The position numbers and the translations under genes are program-made. Under the pieces are notes generated by a model. That model ran no database searches, had not been told where the DNA came from, and worked only from the letters and a program-made list of their open reading frames with translations. Of a stretch of DNA of 64,000 bases, positions 23,445-33,139 are shown piece after piece (position 1 is the stretch's first letter; each line of letters begins with the position of its first letter). The DNA comes from Geomonas oryzisoli (GTDB lineage Bacteria; Desulfobacterota; Desulfuromonadia; Geobacterales; Geobacteraceae): positions 1,645,501 to 1,709,500 of the forward strand of contig NZ_CP076723.1 of NCBI RefSeq assembly GCF_018986915.1, read 5' to 3'.

Positions 23445-23503
23445 TGCTGGACTTTTAGCACGTCATTTGTTATATTTCCCCGCTGCCAAAGATCGGGGGG
23501 GGA

Positions 23504-24151
23504 ATGAATTCAGCTGTAGCACGCAAGAGGATGGTCGCCGAACTGGTGAAACGCGGCATCACGGACCAGCGGGTGATCAACACCATGCTGGAGTTGCCCA
23601 GACACATATTCGTCGAAGAGGCGATGGCCGCCCAGGCCTACAGCGACGGTTCACTCCCCATCGGAGAGAAACAGACCATCTCGCAGCCCTACATCGTGGC
23701 GCGCATGACCGAACTACTCGCCCTTACCGGGCGCGAGAAGGTGCTTGAGCTCGGCACCGGCTCCGGTTACCAGGCCGCCGTCTTGGCCACCCTGGCCGAC
23801 CGGGTCTGCACGGTGGAGAGGATCCGCCCGCTGGCCATGAAGGCGCGCAAGGCGCTGGACAGCCTGAGGCTTTTGAACGTGAACCTGAAGATAGGCGACG
23901 GCACCGAGGGATGGCCCGAGGAGGCTCCCTTTGACGCCATCCTGGTCACCGCCGGGGCGCCTTCCCTGCCCGAGTGCCTGGTGCAGCAGCTCGCCCCGGG
24001 GGGACGGCTGGTCATCCCGGTCGGGGACCGCGTGGACCAGAGACTGCTGGTGATACGGAAGGGGGCGGACGGCAGCGTGACCCGCGAAGAAGCGGACGAC
24101 TGCCGCTTCGTGAGACTGATCGGCAAAAACGGCTGGAACGACGAGCAATAG
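23504..24151 (+). CDS. pcm: Protein-L-isoaspartate O-methyltransferase
   Basis: A 215-residue SAM-dependent enzyme. [19 protein letters not shown] is the family signature around the active-site serine, and [16 protein letters not shown] is SAM motif I. It methylates isoaspartyl residues so damaged proteins can be repaired. A run of G just before the ATG at 23504 acts as ribosome-binding site. The gene order surE-pcm-rpoS is a stationary-phase module. Confidence 0.95.
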   Translation: MNSAVARKRMVAELVKRGITDQRVINTMLELPRHIFVEEAMAAQAYSDGSLPIGEKQTISQPYIVARMTELLALTGREKVLELGTGSGYQAAVLATLADRVCTVERIRPLAMKARKALDSLRLLNVNLKIGDGTEGWPEEAPFDAILVTAGAPSLPECLVQQLAPGGRLVIPVGDRVDQRLLVIRKGADGSVTREEADDCRFVRLIGKNGWNDEQ

Positions 24152-24193
24152 CAGAGGCTGCGGCAACCATCAAAGCTGCCAAAGGAGTCTGGT

Positions 24194-25192
24194 ATGGAAA
24201 ACGACGAGCTTTTGGAGGAGAAGGACCCTCTCTTTCTTGACGGCGAACATGACCCTGATCCGGACTCACTCGAACTCGAAGAGGTGGAGGAGGTCGAGGA
24301 GGACGAGCACGCCGAGGTCGAGGAAGAAGAGATCAAGGTGGCCGTCGTTGAGCACTTCGACGATGCCATCAAGCTGTACCTGCGCGAGATCCAGAAGACC
24401 AAGCTTCTGACCGCCGACGAGGAGAAGGAGCTCGCCGCGCGCATCGACCAGGGCGACAAGGCGGCGCGCGATCGGATGATCGTCTCCAACCTGCGCCTGG
24501 TGGTGAAGATCGCCAAGCGCTACATAAACCGCGGCCTTCCCTTCCTGGACCTGATCGAAGAGGGGAACATGGGGCTCATCAAGGCGGTGGAACGCTTCAA
24601 GCTCTCCAAGGAGTGCCGTTTCTCCACCTACGCCACCTGGTGGATCCGGCAATCCATCGAGCGTGCCCTGGTGAACCAGTCGCGCACCATCCGTCTGCCG
24701 GTGCACGTCTCCGACGACATCAACAAGATGCTCAGGGTGACCCGCGAGCTGGTGCAGAAGATGAACCGGGAGCCGACCGTGAAGGAAGTCGCCGACGCGC
24801 TCGAGGTGAACGTCACCTACGTGCGCCGGCTCATGGTGCTCCTGAAAAAGACCTATTCCATCGAGCGCCCCATGGGGGAGAACAACGACTACTTCCTGAT
24901 CGACACCATCGAGGACACCTCGACCGTGTCGCCGGCGGTGCTGCTCGAGGACCTGAACAAGTACGAACTGGTCTCTGAGTGGTTCGAGACCCTCTCCGAC
25001 GCCGAGAAGAAGATCCTGACCCTTCGTTTCGGCCTGGACGACAAGGACCCGCAGACGCTGGACACCATCGGGCGCAGTTTCGGCGTGACCCGAGAGCGCA
25101 TCCGGCAGATCGAAGCCAAATCACTTGAGAAACTGAGAAAGATCGTCGAAGCCACCGACATAATGGGGCGCGGCACAACTACTGCGAAATAA
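24194..25192 (+). CDS. rpoS: RNA polymerase sigma factor RpoS
   Basis: A 332-residue group 2 sigma-70 factor. An acidic N-terminal stretch (residues 1-50) precedes region 1.2 ([15 protein letters not shown]), region 2 ([27 protein letters not shown] and [17 protein letters not shown]), region 3 and region 4 ([22 protein letters not shown]). No long spacer after region 1.2, so it is not the housekeeping RpoD. Context after surE and pcm indicates the stationary-phase factor. AAGGAG lies before the ATG. Confidence 0.93.
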   Translation: MENDELLEEKDPLFLDGEHDPDPDSLELEEVEEVEEDEHAEVEEEEIKVAVVEHFDDAIKLYLREIQKTKLLTADEEKELAARIDQGDKAARDRMIVSNLRLVVKIAKRYINRGLPFLDLIEEGNMGLIKAVERFKLSKECRFSTYATWWIRQSIERALVNQSRTIRLPVHVSDDINKMLRVTRELVQKMNREPTVKEVADALEVNVTYVRRLMVLLKKTYSIERPMGENNDYFLIDTIEDTSTVSPAVLLEDLNKYELVSEWFETLSDAEKKILTLRFGLDDKDPQTLDTIGRSFGVTRERIRQIEAKSLEKLRKIVEATDIMGRGTTTAK

Positions 25193-25202
25193 GGAGCGGC
25201 TT

Positions 25203-25724
25203 TTGGACATGGAAGATCTTAAAAGCATCATCAGGAACATCCCGGATTTCCCCAAGAAGGGGATTCTCTTCAAAGATATCACCACGCTTTTAGGGGACGC
25301 CAAATCGTTTCAGCGCATGGTAGATCTGTTGTCCCACCGTTACGTGGGGCAGAAGATCGACAAGGTAGTGGGAGTCGAGGCCCGTGGTTTCATCATCGGT
25401 GCGGCTCTCGCTTACAAACTGGGGGCAGGCATCGTCCTGGTGAGAAAGCCGGGCAAGCTTCCCTCCACCACCTTCAAGAAGACCTACGATCTCGAGTACG
25501 GCACCGACACCCTCGAGATTCACACCGACGCCTTCAACAAAGGTGATCGCGTGCTGATCGCCGACGATCTGTTGGCGACCGGCGGCACCATGGCAGCCGT
25601 GGTCGACATGATCAACAGCATGGACGTCGAGCTGGTCGAGTGCTGCTTCATGGCCGAGCTAGAGTTCCTGGAAGGGGCCAAGAAGCTTCCCGAAGGGAAA
25701 GTGTTCTCGCTGCTGAAGTTTTAA
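25203..25724 (+). CDS. apt: Adenine phosphoribosyltransferase
   Basis: A 173-residue type I phosphoribosyltransferase. [19 protein letters not shown] is the Apt-specific element and [14 protein letters not shown] the PRPP-binding loop. It salvages adenine to AMP. AAGGAGC is six or seven bases before TTG 25203, a better spacing than for the ATG at 25209, so TTG is preferred; both give the same protein apart from two residues. It follows rpoS by ten bases. Confidence 0.93.
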   Translation: MDMEDLKSIIRNIPDFPKKGILFKDITTLLGDAKSFQRMVDLLSHRYVGQKIDKVVGVEARGFIIGAALAYKLGAGIVLVRKPGKLPSTTFKKTYDLEYGTDTLEIHTDAFNKGDRVLIADDLLATGGTMAAVVDMINSMDVELVECCFMAELEFLEGAKKLPEGKVFSLLKF

Positions 25725-25733
25725 TAAAACCTC

Positions 25734-25762
25734 TTGCCAAAAGTGTGACGGTATTGTATAAA
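25734..25762 (+). promoter_or_regulatory. Promoter of tRNA-Arg
   Basis: TTGCCA (25734-25739), 17 bases, TATAAA (25757-25762), ending 13 bases before the tRNA. Confidence 0.65.
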
Positions 25763-25775
25763 GTCCGTCTGACTT

Positions 25776-25852
25776 GTCCCCGTAGCTCAGCAGGATAGAG
25801 CACTTCCCTCCTAAGGAAGGGGTCGGACGTTCGAATCGTCTCGGGGACGCCA
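25776..25852 (+). tRNA. tRNA-Arg (anticodon CCT)
   Basis: A 77-base cloverleaf with acceptor arms GTCCCCG/CGGGGAC, anticodon arm CTTCC-CTCCTAA-GGAAG giving CCT (AGG codons), T-arm with CGTTCGAATCG and an encoded CCA end. The next ~800 bases are AT-richer than the surroundings. Confidence 0.95.
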
Positions 25853-25860
25853 CAAAAATT

Positions 25861-25899
25861 AAATGGGTTACGGCAACATTGCTGTAGCCCATTTTTTTT
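25861..25899 (+). terminator. Terminator after tRNA-Arg
   Basis: AAATGGG and CCCATTT form the base of a 15-bp stem closed by ACGGCA/TGCTGT pairs, followed by eight Ts. Confidence 0.85.
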
Positions 25900-25947
25900 G
25901 ATACCTATCATCCAACGATCATCACCGTCAGTTATATGGAGTTGGTA

Positions 25948-26346
25948 ATGGATTCTGAACGCCTGGAAGAACGGGTATCGGACTACCTCAAAGCTCTGGC
26001 GCAGTTGGAGAAAGCCGGCAGTCAACCGAAGGATGAATTCCTTAGGGACTCTGTTATTCAGCGTTTCGAGTTTACCCATGAACTCGCCTGGAAAATGCTG
26101 AAGCTGCGTCTTGAGCAAGAGGATGTTTTCGCCAGGACGCCTCGCGAGACGTTGCAGTCTTCACTGGAGGCAGGTTTTATTGAGGACGGCAATGCCTGGA
26201 GCGATTTGCAGAAGATGCGAAATCTGACCAGCCATACCTACAACGAGGAACTGGCTGAAGAGGTCTACTCATTCGTGGTGACGCAGGGTATGGTCCTTTT
26301 CCGGCAGCTTGCGCAAAAGGCGGTGTCATGGCAGACGACGATCTGA
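25948..26346 (+). CDS. HEPN-like nucleotidyltransferase partner (HI0074 family)
   Basis: A 132-residue helical protein. Residues around QRFEFTHELAWKMLKLRL and MRNLTSHTYNEELAEEV match the HI0074 substrate-binding family; R-N-L-T-S-H fits the R-x4-6-H motif of HEPN RNases. With the next gene it forms a HEPN/MNT pair, often a type VII toxin-antitoxin in which the nucleotidyltransferase neutralises the HEPN toxin. GGAG seven bases before 25948 makes this ATG more likely than the one at 25936. Toxicity is inferred from the family only. Confidence 0.8.
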   Translation: MDSERLEERVSDYLKALAQLEKAGSQPKDEFLRDSVIQRFEFTHELAWKMLKLRLEQEDVFARTPRETLQSSLEAGFIEDGNAWSDLQKMRNLTSHTYNEELAEEVYSFVVTQGMVLFRQLAQKAVSWQTTI

Positions 26347-26654
26347 TTTACGGTCTGGCGCGTCGGCACTATCTGGGGCTTGTTGGCGTTTTCAGCAAAT
26401 TTTCCCATATAGAGAAGGTAATGATATTCGGTTCACGCGCCAAGGGGACAGAAAAACCGTATTCCGACATTGACCTCGCCGTGATCGCACCTAAGATGGA
26501 GAACGCTGAATTTTCCCGCCTGCTGGACGAATTGGATGCGTTGGATCTTGTCTTTAAACTCGACGTGCTGCATTTCGATACTCTGCGGCAGCCGAAGTTA
26601 AGGAAAACGATTGAGCTGTATGGCAAGCAGTTTTACCCACTGCACGAGACATAG
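26328..26654 (+). CDS. MNT-type minimal nucleotidyltransferase
   Basis: A 108-residue pol-beta superfamily protein with IFGSRAKGTEKPYSDIDLAV: the G-S loop and the two metal aspartates spaced D-x-D. A later aspartate in FKLDVLHFD completes the set. Such proteins add AMP to partner HEPN proteins. It overlaps the HEPN gene by 19 bases, so the pair is translationally coupled. The 195 bases after it, up to ftsH, contain no gene I can support. Confidence 0.85.
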   Translation: MADDDLIYGLARRHYLGLVGVFSKFSHIEKVMIFGSRAKGTEKPYSDIDLAVIAPKMENAEFSRLLDELDALDLVFKLDVLHFDTLRQPKLRKTIELYGKQFYPLHET

Positions 26655-26849
26655 AACATTGATGATAGCAATTGTTGCCTGCGTTCCTCCTCAAAAGGGG
26701 CTACGAGCTAATGCGACTCAGTGACTTTCTCAAAAAACTTCCCCACGTGAAGCCGCTCCTTGTGGAGATATGGGGTGGCCTACCCCCTTTATGAAAACTA
26801 GAGGCCTAGGTGCCGAAGTGGGTTAAAATTGGATCTCGACATCTCTAAA

Positions 26850-28736
26850 CTACGCACCTTGAAGCGGCGGGGAACCCCGCAGTATCCGCTCCACATCCTC
26901 CCTTTCGAGCACTTCTTCCTGCAGTAACGCCCCTGCCAGGGCGTCGAGAGTATCCCTCCTGTCCTTTAGTATCCCGGCCGCAGTTGCCTCCGCCTCCCTT
27001 ATGATCTGCTGGATCTCCTGGTCCATGACCCAGGCCATTTCCTCGCTGTAGCGTTTGGGGAGGGACAGTTCCCTGCCGAGGAAGGGATGTTCTTCGCCGC
27101 GGCCGAGGTTCATCGGGCCGACCTTGTCACTCATCCCCCACTGCGCGACCATCTTCTCAGCCAGCGCTGTAGCGTCTTTGAGGTCGTTCTGCGCTCCGCT
27201 GCTGAACTCGGCGTACACCATCTTCTCCGCGACCCTCCCCGCAAGGCTGATGCTCAGCCGGTTCATCAGGTAGGAGCGGGGATAGTAGTGGCGATCTTCC
27301 CCCGGTAAGAGCTGCGTCACCCCCATCGCCATGCCACGGGGGATGATGCTGACTTTGTAGATCGGATCTGCGCCCGGCAGTTGCCAGGCGACGAGGGTGT
27401 GGCCGGCTTCATGGTAGGCGGTGATCCGCTTTTCCTCGTCACTGATGGTCAGCTCCTTGACCGACCCCATCAGGATGATGTCCTTGGCCTCGCTGAAATC
27501 ATGCGCGTCCACCAGCTCCTTACCCTGCCTCAAGGCCACCAGCGCCGCTTCGTTGGCAAGGTTCTCCAGGTCCGCGCCGGTCATCCCCGGTGTCCCCTTG
27601 GCCAGAGTTTCCAGATCCACATCCGCCGACAGCTTCTTGCCGCGTACATGGATCTCGAGGATCGCCTTGCGTTCCTTCCAGCCGGGCCGGTCGATAACGA
27701 TGTGGCGGTCGAACCTCCCCGGTCTGAGCAGCGCAGGGTCCAGCACGTCGGGCCGGTTGGTCGCAGCCATGACGATAACCTCCTCGTGGGGGTCGAAGCC
27801 GTCCATTTCGCTCAGCAGCTGGTTCAGGGTCTGCTCCCGCTCGTCATGCCCGCCGCCGAGCCCCGTGCCCCGGGTCCGGCCGACGGCGTCGATCTCATCG
27901 ATGAAAATGATGCTGGGATGGGTGCTTTTGGCCTTCTTGAACATATCCCGCACGCGTGAGGCGCCAACCCCCACGAACATCTCGACAAACTCGGAGGCGC
28001 TGATGTTGTAAAAGGGGACGGCGGCCTCACCTGCTGTAGCACGTGCAATAAGGGTCTTGCCGGTTCCCGGCGGGCCGACCAACAGCACTCCCTTGGGAAC
28101 CTTCGCCCCGATCCTTTCAAATCGGGATGGGTCCGTCAGGAACTCGATGGTTTCCTTGAGTTCCAGCTTGACGTTGTCCATGCCGGCAACGTCGTTGAAG
28201 GTCACGCTCGGCTTGCTGACGTCATAGAGCCTGGCCTTGCTGGCGCCGAAGGTAAAGAGCCCCCCCGGGCCGCCCTGTATCTGCTGGTTCCTTTTCAGGA
28301 TCACGACCCAGACACCGATAATGAGCAGCCAGGGGAGCAATGCAAGCACTGTCTGCCACAGCGCCCCACGTTCGGCGGATTCGATGGTGATGGTTACCTT
28401 TTTATCCTGCAACTGGGCAAGCAACCCCTCCCCCTGGAAAGGGGGAAGTACGGTCCGGAAATATTTCACCGGCGCGGGTTTCCCTCCTTCCTGCAGCAGC
28501 AGGCTTGTCTCATTGCGCAATTCACCGTTTAATGCTTCCTTCCTGATGACCACCGATTTGATATTGCCCGCGGTAAGCTGCTCCACGAACTGGCTGTAAT
28601 TGATCGTATGACGCAAGGGTTCATTGAGATTGACCGTGCTGTTCCATAACGACAATAGCAGGACCAGGAGCAGGAACGGTGCCACCTTCCAGAAATTCGG
28701 CATTTCGGGGGGGGAGCCTTGCTTAGTGTCATTCAT
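26850..28736 (-). CDS. ftsH: ATP-dependent zinc metalloprotease FtsH
   Basis: A 628-residue membrane AAA+ protease. Two transmembrane helices (about 18-33 and 128-148) flank a periplasmic domain. The AAA module has GPPGTGKT at about 221-228, FIDEIDAVG and the second region of homology [20 protein letters not shown]; the protease has HEAGH at about 442-446. It degrades membrane and regulatory proteins. The start at 28736 is chosen because GGGTGG precedes it and the upstream ATG at 28760 only adds eight residues. The periplasmic part is long, so this may be a second FtsH in the genome. Confidence 0.93.
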   Translation of the reverse strand: MNDTKQGSPPEMPNFWKVAPFLLLVLLLSLWNSTVNLNEPLRHTINYSQFVEQLTAGNIKSVVIRKEALNGELRNETSLLLQEGGKPAPVKYFRTVLPPFQGEGLLAQLQDKKVTITIESAERGALWQTVLALLPWLLIIGVWVVILKRNQQIQGGPGGLFTFGASKARLYDVSKPSVTFNDVAGMDNVKLELKETIEFLTDPSRFERIGAKVPKGVLLVGPPGTGKTLIARATAGEAAVPFYNISASEFVEMFVGVGASRVRDMFKKAKSTHPSIIFIDEIDAVGRTRGTGLGGGHDEREQTLNQLLSEMDGFDPHEEVIVMAATNRPDVLDPALLRPGRFDRHIVIDRPGWKERKAILEIHVRGKKLSADVDLETLAKGTPGMTGADLENLANEAALVALRQGKELVDAHDFSEAKDIILMGSVKELTISDEEKRITAYHEAGHTLVAWQLPGADPIYKVSIIPRGMAMGVTQLLPGEDRHYYPRSYLMNRLSISLAGRVAEKMVYAEFSSGAQNDLKDATALAEKMVAQWGMSDKVGPMNLGRGEEHPFLGRELSLPKRYSEEMAWVMDQEIQQIIREAEATAAGILKDRRDTLDALAGALLQEEVLEREDVERILRGSPPLQGA

Positions 28737-28814
28737 GATCCACCCATGTCTGATATGCATCCTTGGGATGCTGACCCGTCAGATTGTCAGTTTCCCGCCA
28801 CACAGCCGAATTTC

Positions 28815-29303
28815 TCAGCGCTTGTAACCGATACGACGCAGCAGGTCGCGCCGTTCCTGCCGGTCTTCGTCCGTTTCCACCCCTTTGGGCGGCAGCCCGT
28901 CGATGACCCCGAGAACCCCCCACCCCTGGAGCGTTGAGGCGACGATAACCTGGAGCGGATTTGCCGTGGCACAGTAGATCCGGCACACCTCCGGGCAGTT
29001 CTTGATCTGGTTGAGCACGTTTATGGGGTAGGCGTCGCGCAGCAGGACACAGAAAACATGGCCGGCACCGATGGAATTGAGCACCTGCACACATCCCTGG
29101 ACCAGTTCCACGTCGTTCCCCTCGGTCCTGATCAGGCACGGGCCGGATGCCTCGGTAAAGGCGACTCCGAAGCGGGCCTGCGGTACTGTAGTGGCAATGA
29201 TTTCGTACAGGTCCTCGGCCGTCTTGATGAAGTGCGTTTGGCCCAGGATGATGTTGCATCCATCGGGGTACTCGATTTTTATGTCGTGTATTTCCACGTT
29301 CAT
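28815..29303 (-). CDS. Adenosine-specific kinase family protein
   Basis: A 162-residue protein matching the archaeal/bacterial adenosine-specific kinase family (PF04008) in length and signatures: GVAFTEASGPCLIRTEGND, GAGHVFCVLLRDAYPINVLN and CRIYCATANPLQVIVA. AGGGAGGAACGT precedes the ATG. It sits 79 bases upstream of ftsH on the same strand. The metabolic role in bacteria is not well defined. Confidence 0.8.
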   Translation of the reverse strand: MNVEIHDIKIEYPDGCNIILGQTHFIKTAEDLYEIIATTVPQARFGVAFTEASGPCLIRTEGNDVELVQGCVQVLNSIGAGHVFCVLLRDAYPINVLNQIKNCPEVCRIYCATANPLQVIVASTLQGWGVLGVIDGLPPKGVETDEDRQERRDLLRRIGYKR

Positions 29304-29506
29304 ACGTTCCTCCCTTGGTTATCAAGATGTCCGGTGACCGTTTCAGCGCAGACCGGTTCCTGTATTGTGCCGTGTCGTTTCAGATGCCGAGGCCCGCTAT
29401 GGTTGCGCCGCATGCGGGACAGACCCCGTTGTGAATCCTGTTGCTGTCGATTGGCGTTTCATGTGCCAACTCCCCGGTTCTGAGCGCTTCGTGCCTTCAC
29501 CTCTAT

Positions 29507-29917
29507 CTAGTGAATTTGGATCCGGCTGACGTCTGGCGCGGAGATCTGGTAGGCTCCGTCTCCAGTGTCTCCGTGGAAGACGGCACCCGTGCGTACAGTC
29601 AGTTGAAGGCGACGACCGGATTTAAGCAACAGATCGGCCGGCACCGTATCGCCACTGACAGGGCCAAAGCCGATTTCTTTCAGGTCATGAAAGAAGACGC
29701 TTATGTCTCCCGCCCCTCTTTTCCCCTCGAGGAAAACCTTGCCGTTCATGGAAAACCTGGTCAATTCGATTTTCATTCCGGAGCGGTCGGTAAGTTGCAC
29801 CTTGATATTCTCATCCGTTTTGGGTACCTCTCCCTCCGGTGCGCCTCCCAGGCTACCCATGCCCATCAACACTGCGGTTGTTAAAAGGACCAGCGCGGCT
29901 GTCATAAGGTTTCTCAT
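29507..29917 (-). CDS. Exported hypothetical protein
   Basis: A 136-residue protein with a signal peptide (NLMTAALVLLTTAVLMGMGSL). The mature part is rich in short beta strands (KIELTRFSMNGKVFLEGKRG, LLLKSGRRLQLTVRTG). AAAGGAGAGACGGT precedes the ATG at 29917; the longer open frame upstream lacks a ribosome-binding site. No domain recognised. The 200 bases before its 3' end on the plus side hold only a possible zinc-ribbon remnant. Confidence 0.7.
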   Translation of the reverse strand: MRNLMTAALVLLTTAVLMGMGSLGGAPEGEVPKTDENIKVQLTDRSGMKIELTRFSMNGKVFLEGKRGAGDISVFFHDLKEIGFGPVSGDTVPADLLLKSGRRLQLTVRTGAVFHGDTGDGAYQISAPDVSRIQIH

Positions 29918-29984
29918 ACCGTCTCTCCTTTCCAACGTATAATTTGATGCAGCAGCACCGGCCGGTGCCAGGTAAAAGGCTCTC

Positions 29985-30119
29985 TCACACGACATCCGAC
30001 AGTGCTTGTGTGTCGGCAAGCACGGTGATCGTCGAATGCCGACAAAGGATGCGGTTGGGCTCCGCAAATAGAGGGGTGCAATACAATACGAGGGCAACCA
30101 GCAGCAACCTGGTCTTCAT
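29985..30119 (-). CDS. Small exported protein (44 aa)
   Basis: A 44-residue open frame with a signal-peptide-like start (MKTRLLLVALVLYCTPLFA) and a GGAGGGG ribosome-binding site five bases before the ATG at 30119. The predicted mature peptide is only about 25 residues with one cysteine. It lies 67 bases upstream of the exported protein gene on the same strand. Real expression is plausible but unproved. Confidence 0.4.
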   Translation of the reverse strand: MKTRLLLVALVLYCTPLFAEPNRILCRHSTITVLADTQALSDVV

Positions 30120-30479
30120 TTCCCCTCCGTCAGGAACATCTCTACGCGGGAAATGCCCGGCTGTGACAGTGTCTTGACTGCACTGACAGTATATCACTTT
30201 GCGATGGCCGGGTGTCGTGAGCGACAAGGGGGGAGATACGTGATACCGATATGCCTTGAGCGGTATCGGACATGCCCGGCTTTCGGCTGGGGGGGGGGAT
30301 GATCGCGGCGCAGACACTGGCGGCACGCTGGAAGAAAGTGCTTGAAACATTGCATGGATCTGGGTATATCTAGACCGGGTTGAGCGTTGCGGGACGGACG
30401 GCTCGGCACATCTATTAGGTACGTGGCACTTACGGGGGTTCCTGTGGGTGCTTTTTTATGTTCTGGCTGTGGGGAGTTG
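30120..30479. other. Intergenic region with hairpin and G10 tract
   Basis: No supported gene. Contents: an inverted repeat GATACCG/CGGTATC near 30241-30267 and a run of ten G at 30289-30298. The helicase ribosome-binding site GGGGAG is at its right edge. Confidence 0.6.
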
Positions 30480-32369
30480 ATGGAAATCGTACAACAGGAA
30501 ATCGAGCGGCTGGACCGCGTGCATGAGGCGATCGAGCGTTACGCGGTCGACCGCCTGCAGACCATCGGGAGGCATGAGGCCTACACGAAGGAACTGGAAC
30601 AACAGCGATTAAACTCCGTTGACTGGCGCGAGAAGAACGATCTGGCGGAGAAATTGATCGAGCACGGACACCACTCTCCACGCAAATACCTGCACGAATT
30701 CTCTCAGCAGGCCTCTCCTTACTTCGGCATTCTCGGCATCCACGACAACGACCGCAGGATCGGCAAGAAGGAATACCTGATCGGCAACCAGACGCTCATG
30801 GACGGACAGCGGGTCGTCGTCATCGACTGGAGAAAGGCGGAGATCACCGGCCCCTTCTACGATGGGTACGACATCGGTGAGGAATATGAACTGACCATCA
30901 GAGGGGTCGAGCGCGAAGGGGTGATCACGCGCCGGGACAAGGTGACCATCACCAGGAAGGCCCTGAACCGCATCGAGACTCCTTCGGAAACGTACGAGCT
31001 GCGCGGCGGTGCCTGGCACAAGAACGGCGGGGCCGGCGAGTCGACCGCCGACACCAAGGAGCGGACCGAGGACCACCGCATGGTGGATTCCATCGCGGCG
31101 CTGATCTCGCCGGAACAGTTCCGGGCCATCACCAAGCTCAGGGACGGAGTGGTCGTCATCAACGGGGCGGCCGGTGCGGGCAAGACCACCGTCGCCCTGC
31201 ACCGGCTCTCGTTCCTCATGTTCGACGCACCTGAGAAGTACCGCCCGGAGCGGTGCATCGTGCTCATGTTCAACAGGGTCCTGCGGGACTACGTCAAGCA
31301 GAGCAGCGATACCCTCCTTGGGCCGGTCCGGGTCGATACCTACAGCGCCTGGTCCTTGACGGCGCTCGCCGCCCTCGGGGTCCATTCGCTGAAGACGGTC
31401 TTCGACGATCCCTTCGGCGCGCAGAAGAAAAGCAGCCGCGTCCCCGCGCTTTTGGCGAAATACGTGAAGGAGACCACGAAGATCGAGCCGGTCACCGACC
31501 TGTGGCGCTTCCTCATGCAGGATTACGTCGTCGCCGCACTCTGCACCGACTTCGCTGCAGAGTTCCAACAGACGGCCCAGAGGAAGTTCGCAGCCAAGGA
31601 GCGGACGGTCTCGTTCTCCGATGTAAGCATCCTGCTCCGCCTGGCGCAACTGCGGCGCCCGGCAGGTGCCGTGGTGCTTGGGGCGCTCAATGCCTACGAC
31701 CATATCGTGGTCGATGAAGCGCAGGATCTCTCCTCGCTGGAGCTTCGTACCATAGTCGCCGCCACCTCCGCCGCGCGCAGCCTCACCATCTGCGCCGACG
31801 AAAAGCAGCAGATCCTCAGCTTCCTCGACTCGCAAGGATTCTCCAGCGTCATGGCACAGCTCCATTCCCAGGGACTGGAAAAGGAGAACCTGACGGTCTC
31901 GTACCGCTGCCCCAAGGAGATCGTCGATCTCGCCGCGCAGGTGAGCGGGCGCAGCGCCGACACCACCAAGGCCCATTCCGGCGTGGTCGACTTCCACGCT
32001 ACCAGGAATGCGGCAGAGTCCATGACGAAGATCCGGGAGCTCGTCGAGGCGTTGGTGCAGGCAGGACCCACCTCGCTTACCGGCGTCATCTGCAAGAAGA
32101 AAGCTGACGTCAAAGCGCTGCACGCTGCGCTTGCTGGTATACCCGGTCTGCACGCGGAGGGTGAGGTATCCTTTTCGCCCGGCGTGCAGGTCATTCATGC
32201 GCACGCCATCAAGGGGGTGGAGTTCACCAACGTCATCCTCTACAACCCCAGTTCCTACGATTACCGCCAGACCGACCCCGACAGAAACCTCCTCTACGTC
32301 GCGATCACCCGTGCCTGTAAGGCCCTCCACATCGTTCACCACCAGCCGCTGGCCCAGGGGCTGCGGTAA
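30480..32369 (+). CDS. UvrD/Rep-like superfamily 1 helicase, HelD-type
   Basis: A 629-residue SF1 helicase. The N-terminal coiled coil (residues 1-65) and a beta-rich domain precede motif Ia-type elements INGAAGAGKTTVALHRLSF (Walker A, near residue 225), VVDEAQDLSSLE (Walker B), VSYRCPKEIV (motif IV) and NLLYVAITRACKALHIV (motif VI). The long N-terminal extension resembles HelD proteins that bind RNA polymerase and remove stalled complexes. Start at ATG 30480 after GGGGAG. Not in an operon; a repeat array follows the stop. Confidence 0.82.
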   Translation: MEIVQQEIERLDRVHEAIERYAVDRLQTIGRHEAYTKELEQQRLNSVDWREKNDLAEKLIEHGHHSPRKYLHEFSQQASPYFGILGIHDNDRRIGKKEYLIGNQTLMDGQRVVVIDWRKAEITGPFYDGYDIGEEYELTIRGVEREGVITRRDKVTITRKALNRIETPSETYELRGGAWHKNGGAGESTADTKERTEDHRMVDSIAALISPEQFRAITKLRDGVVVINGAAGAGKTTVALHRLSFLMFDAPEKYRPERCIVLMFNRVLRDYVKQSSDTLLGPVRVDTYSAWSLTALAALGVHSLKTVFDDPFGAQKKSSRVPALLAKYVKETTKIEPVTDLWRFLMQDYVVAALCTDFAAEFQQTAQRKFAAKERTVSFSDVSILLRLAQLRRPAGAVVLGALNAYDHIVVDEAQDLSSLELRTIVAATSAARSLTICADEKQQILSFLDSQGFSSVMAQLHSQGLEKENLTVSYRCPKEIVDLAAQVSGRSADTTKAHSGVVDFHATRNAAESMTKIRELVEALVQAGPTSLTGVICKKKADVKALHAALAGIPGLHAEGEVSFSPGVQVIHAHAIKGVEFTNVILYNPSSYDYRQTDPDRNLLYVAITRACKALHIVHHQPLAQGLR

Positions 32370-32398
32370 GGGGCTTCTGTGGCATGTCCTTAGCTCCC

Positions 32399-33000
32399 AA
32401 GGGCACACCCTTTGGAGCCAAGCGGTATGCCATCAGTCCCTAAGGGCATACCCTTTGGAGCCAAGTGGTATGCCATCAGTCCCTAAGGGCATACCGTTTG
32501 GAGTGAAGTGGTATGCCATCAGCGCTTAAGGGCATACCCTTTGGAGCCAAGTGGTATGCCACTAAGCACCTAAGGGCACACCCTTTGGATCCAAGTGGTA
32601 TGCCGTCAGCCGCTAAGGGCATACCCTTTGGAGCCAAGTGGTATGCCACTAAGCACCTAATGGCATACCCTTTGGAGCCAAGTGGTATGCCATCAGCCGC
32701 TAAGGGCATACCCTTTGGAGCCAAGTGGTATGCCATCAGCCGCTAAGGGCATACCCTTTGGAGCCAAGTGGTATGCCATCAGCCGCTAAGGGCATACCCT
32801 TTGGAGCCAAGTGGTATGCCATCAGCCGCTAAGGGCATACCCTTTGGAGCCAAGTGGTATGCCACTAAGCCCCTAAGGGCACACCCTTTGGAGCCAAGTG
32901 GTATGCCATCAGCCGCTAAGGGCATACCGTTTGGAGCCAAGTGGTATGCCACTCAGCCCCTAAGGGCATACCCTTTGGTGCCAAGCGGTAGGCCGTCAGG
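32399..33000 (+). repeat. 14-copy tandem array of a 43-bp palindromic repeat
   Basis: Units such as GGCATACCCTTTGGAGCCAA followed by GTGGTATGCC and a ~15-base linker (ATCAGCCGCTAAG or ACTAAGCCCCTAAG) recur with a 43-base period. GGCATACC and GGTATGCC are perfect complements, and TTGG/CCAA extends the stem, so each unit is a 28-base hairpin. Central copies (32701-32830) are identical; edge copies are diverged. The period is not a multiple of three and both strands show open frames only because of the repetition, so it is not coding. Confidence 0.92.
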
Positions 33001-33066
33001 GCCACCGTGTTGAAGCAGAGACGCGGAGCAAAAGAGGGATTCGTTGTATTGCGAGAGGGGGGGCAG

Positions 33067-33107
33067 AAAAGAAAGTTCCCTCGAAAGATTTCCGCCTTCA
33101 AGGGAAC
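33067..33107 (-). terminator. Terminator of the 33140-33511 gene
   Basis: On the minus strand GTTCCCTTGAAGG and TTTCGAGGGAAC form an imperfect stem followed by TTTCTTTT, about 33 bases past the stop. Confidence 0.65.
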
Positions 33108-33139
33108 AGTTGTGGTCTCATTCGGCATGGGCGGTTCTC

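Noticed and set aside
26655..26849. Insertion-sequence remnant between the HEPN/MNT pair and ftsH
   Set aside because: Composition shifts slightly, but no transposase reading frame or terminal inverted repeat can be recognised.
30299..30373. 24-codon ORF after the G10 tract
   Set aside because: The G-run is a poor ribosome-binding site, the peptide has no signature, and chance ORFs of this size are common.
32399..33000. CRISPR array
   Set aside because: Linkers are about 15 bases and nearly identical between units, far shorter and less diverse than CRISPR spacers, and no cas genes are nearby.
32476..33013. Repetitive proteins encoded by the 43-bp array
   Set aside because: The period is not a multiple of three, frames on both strands are open because of the repetition, and no ribosome-binding sites precede them.
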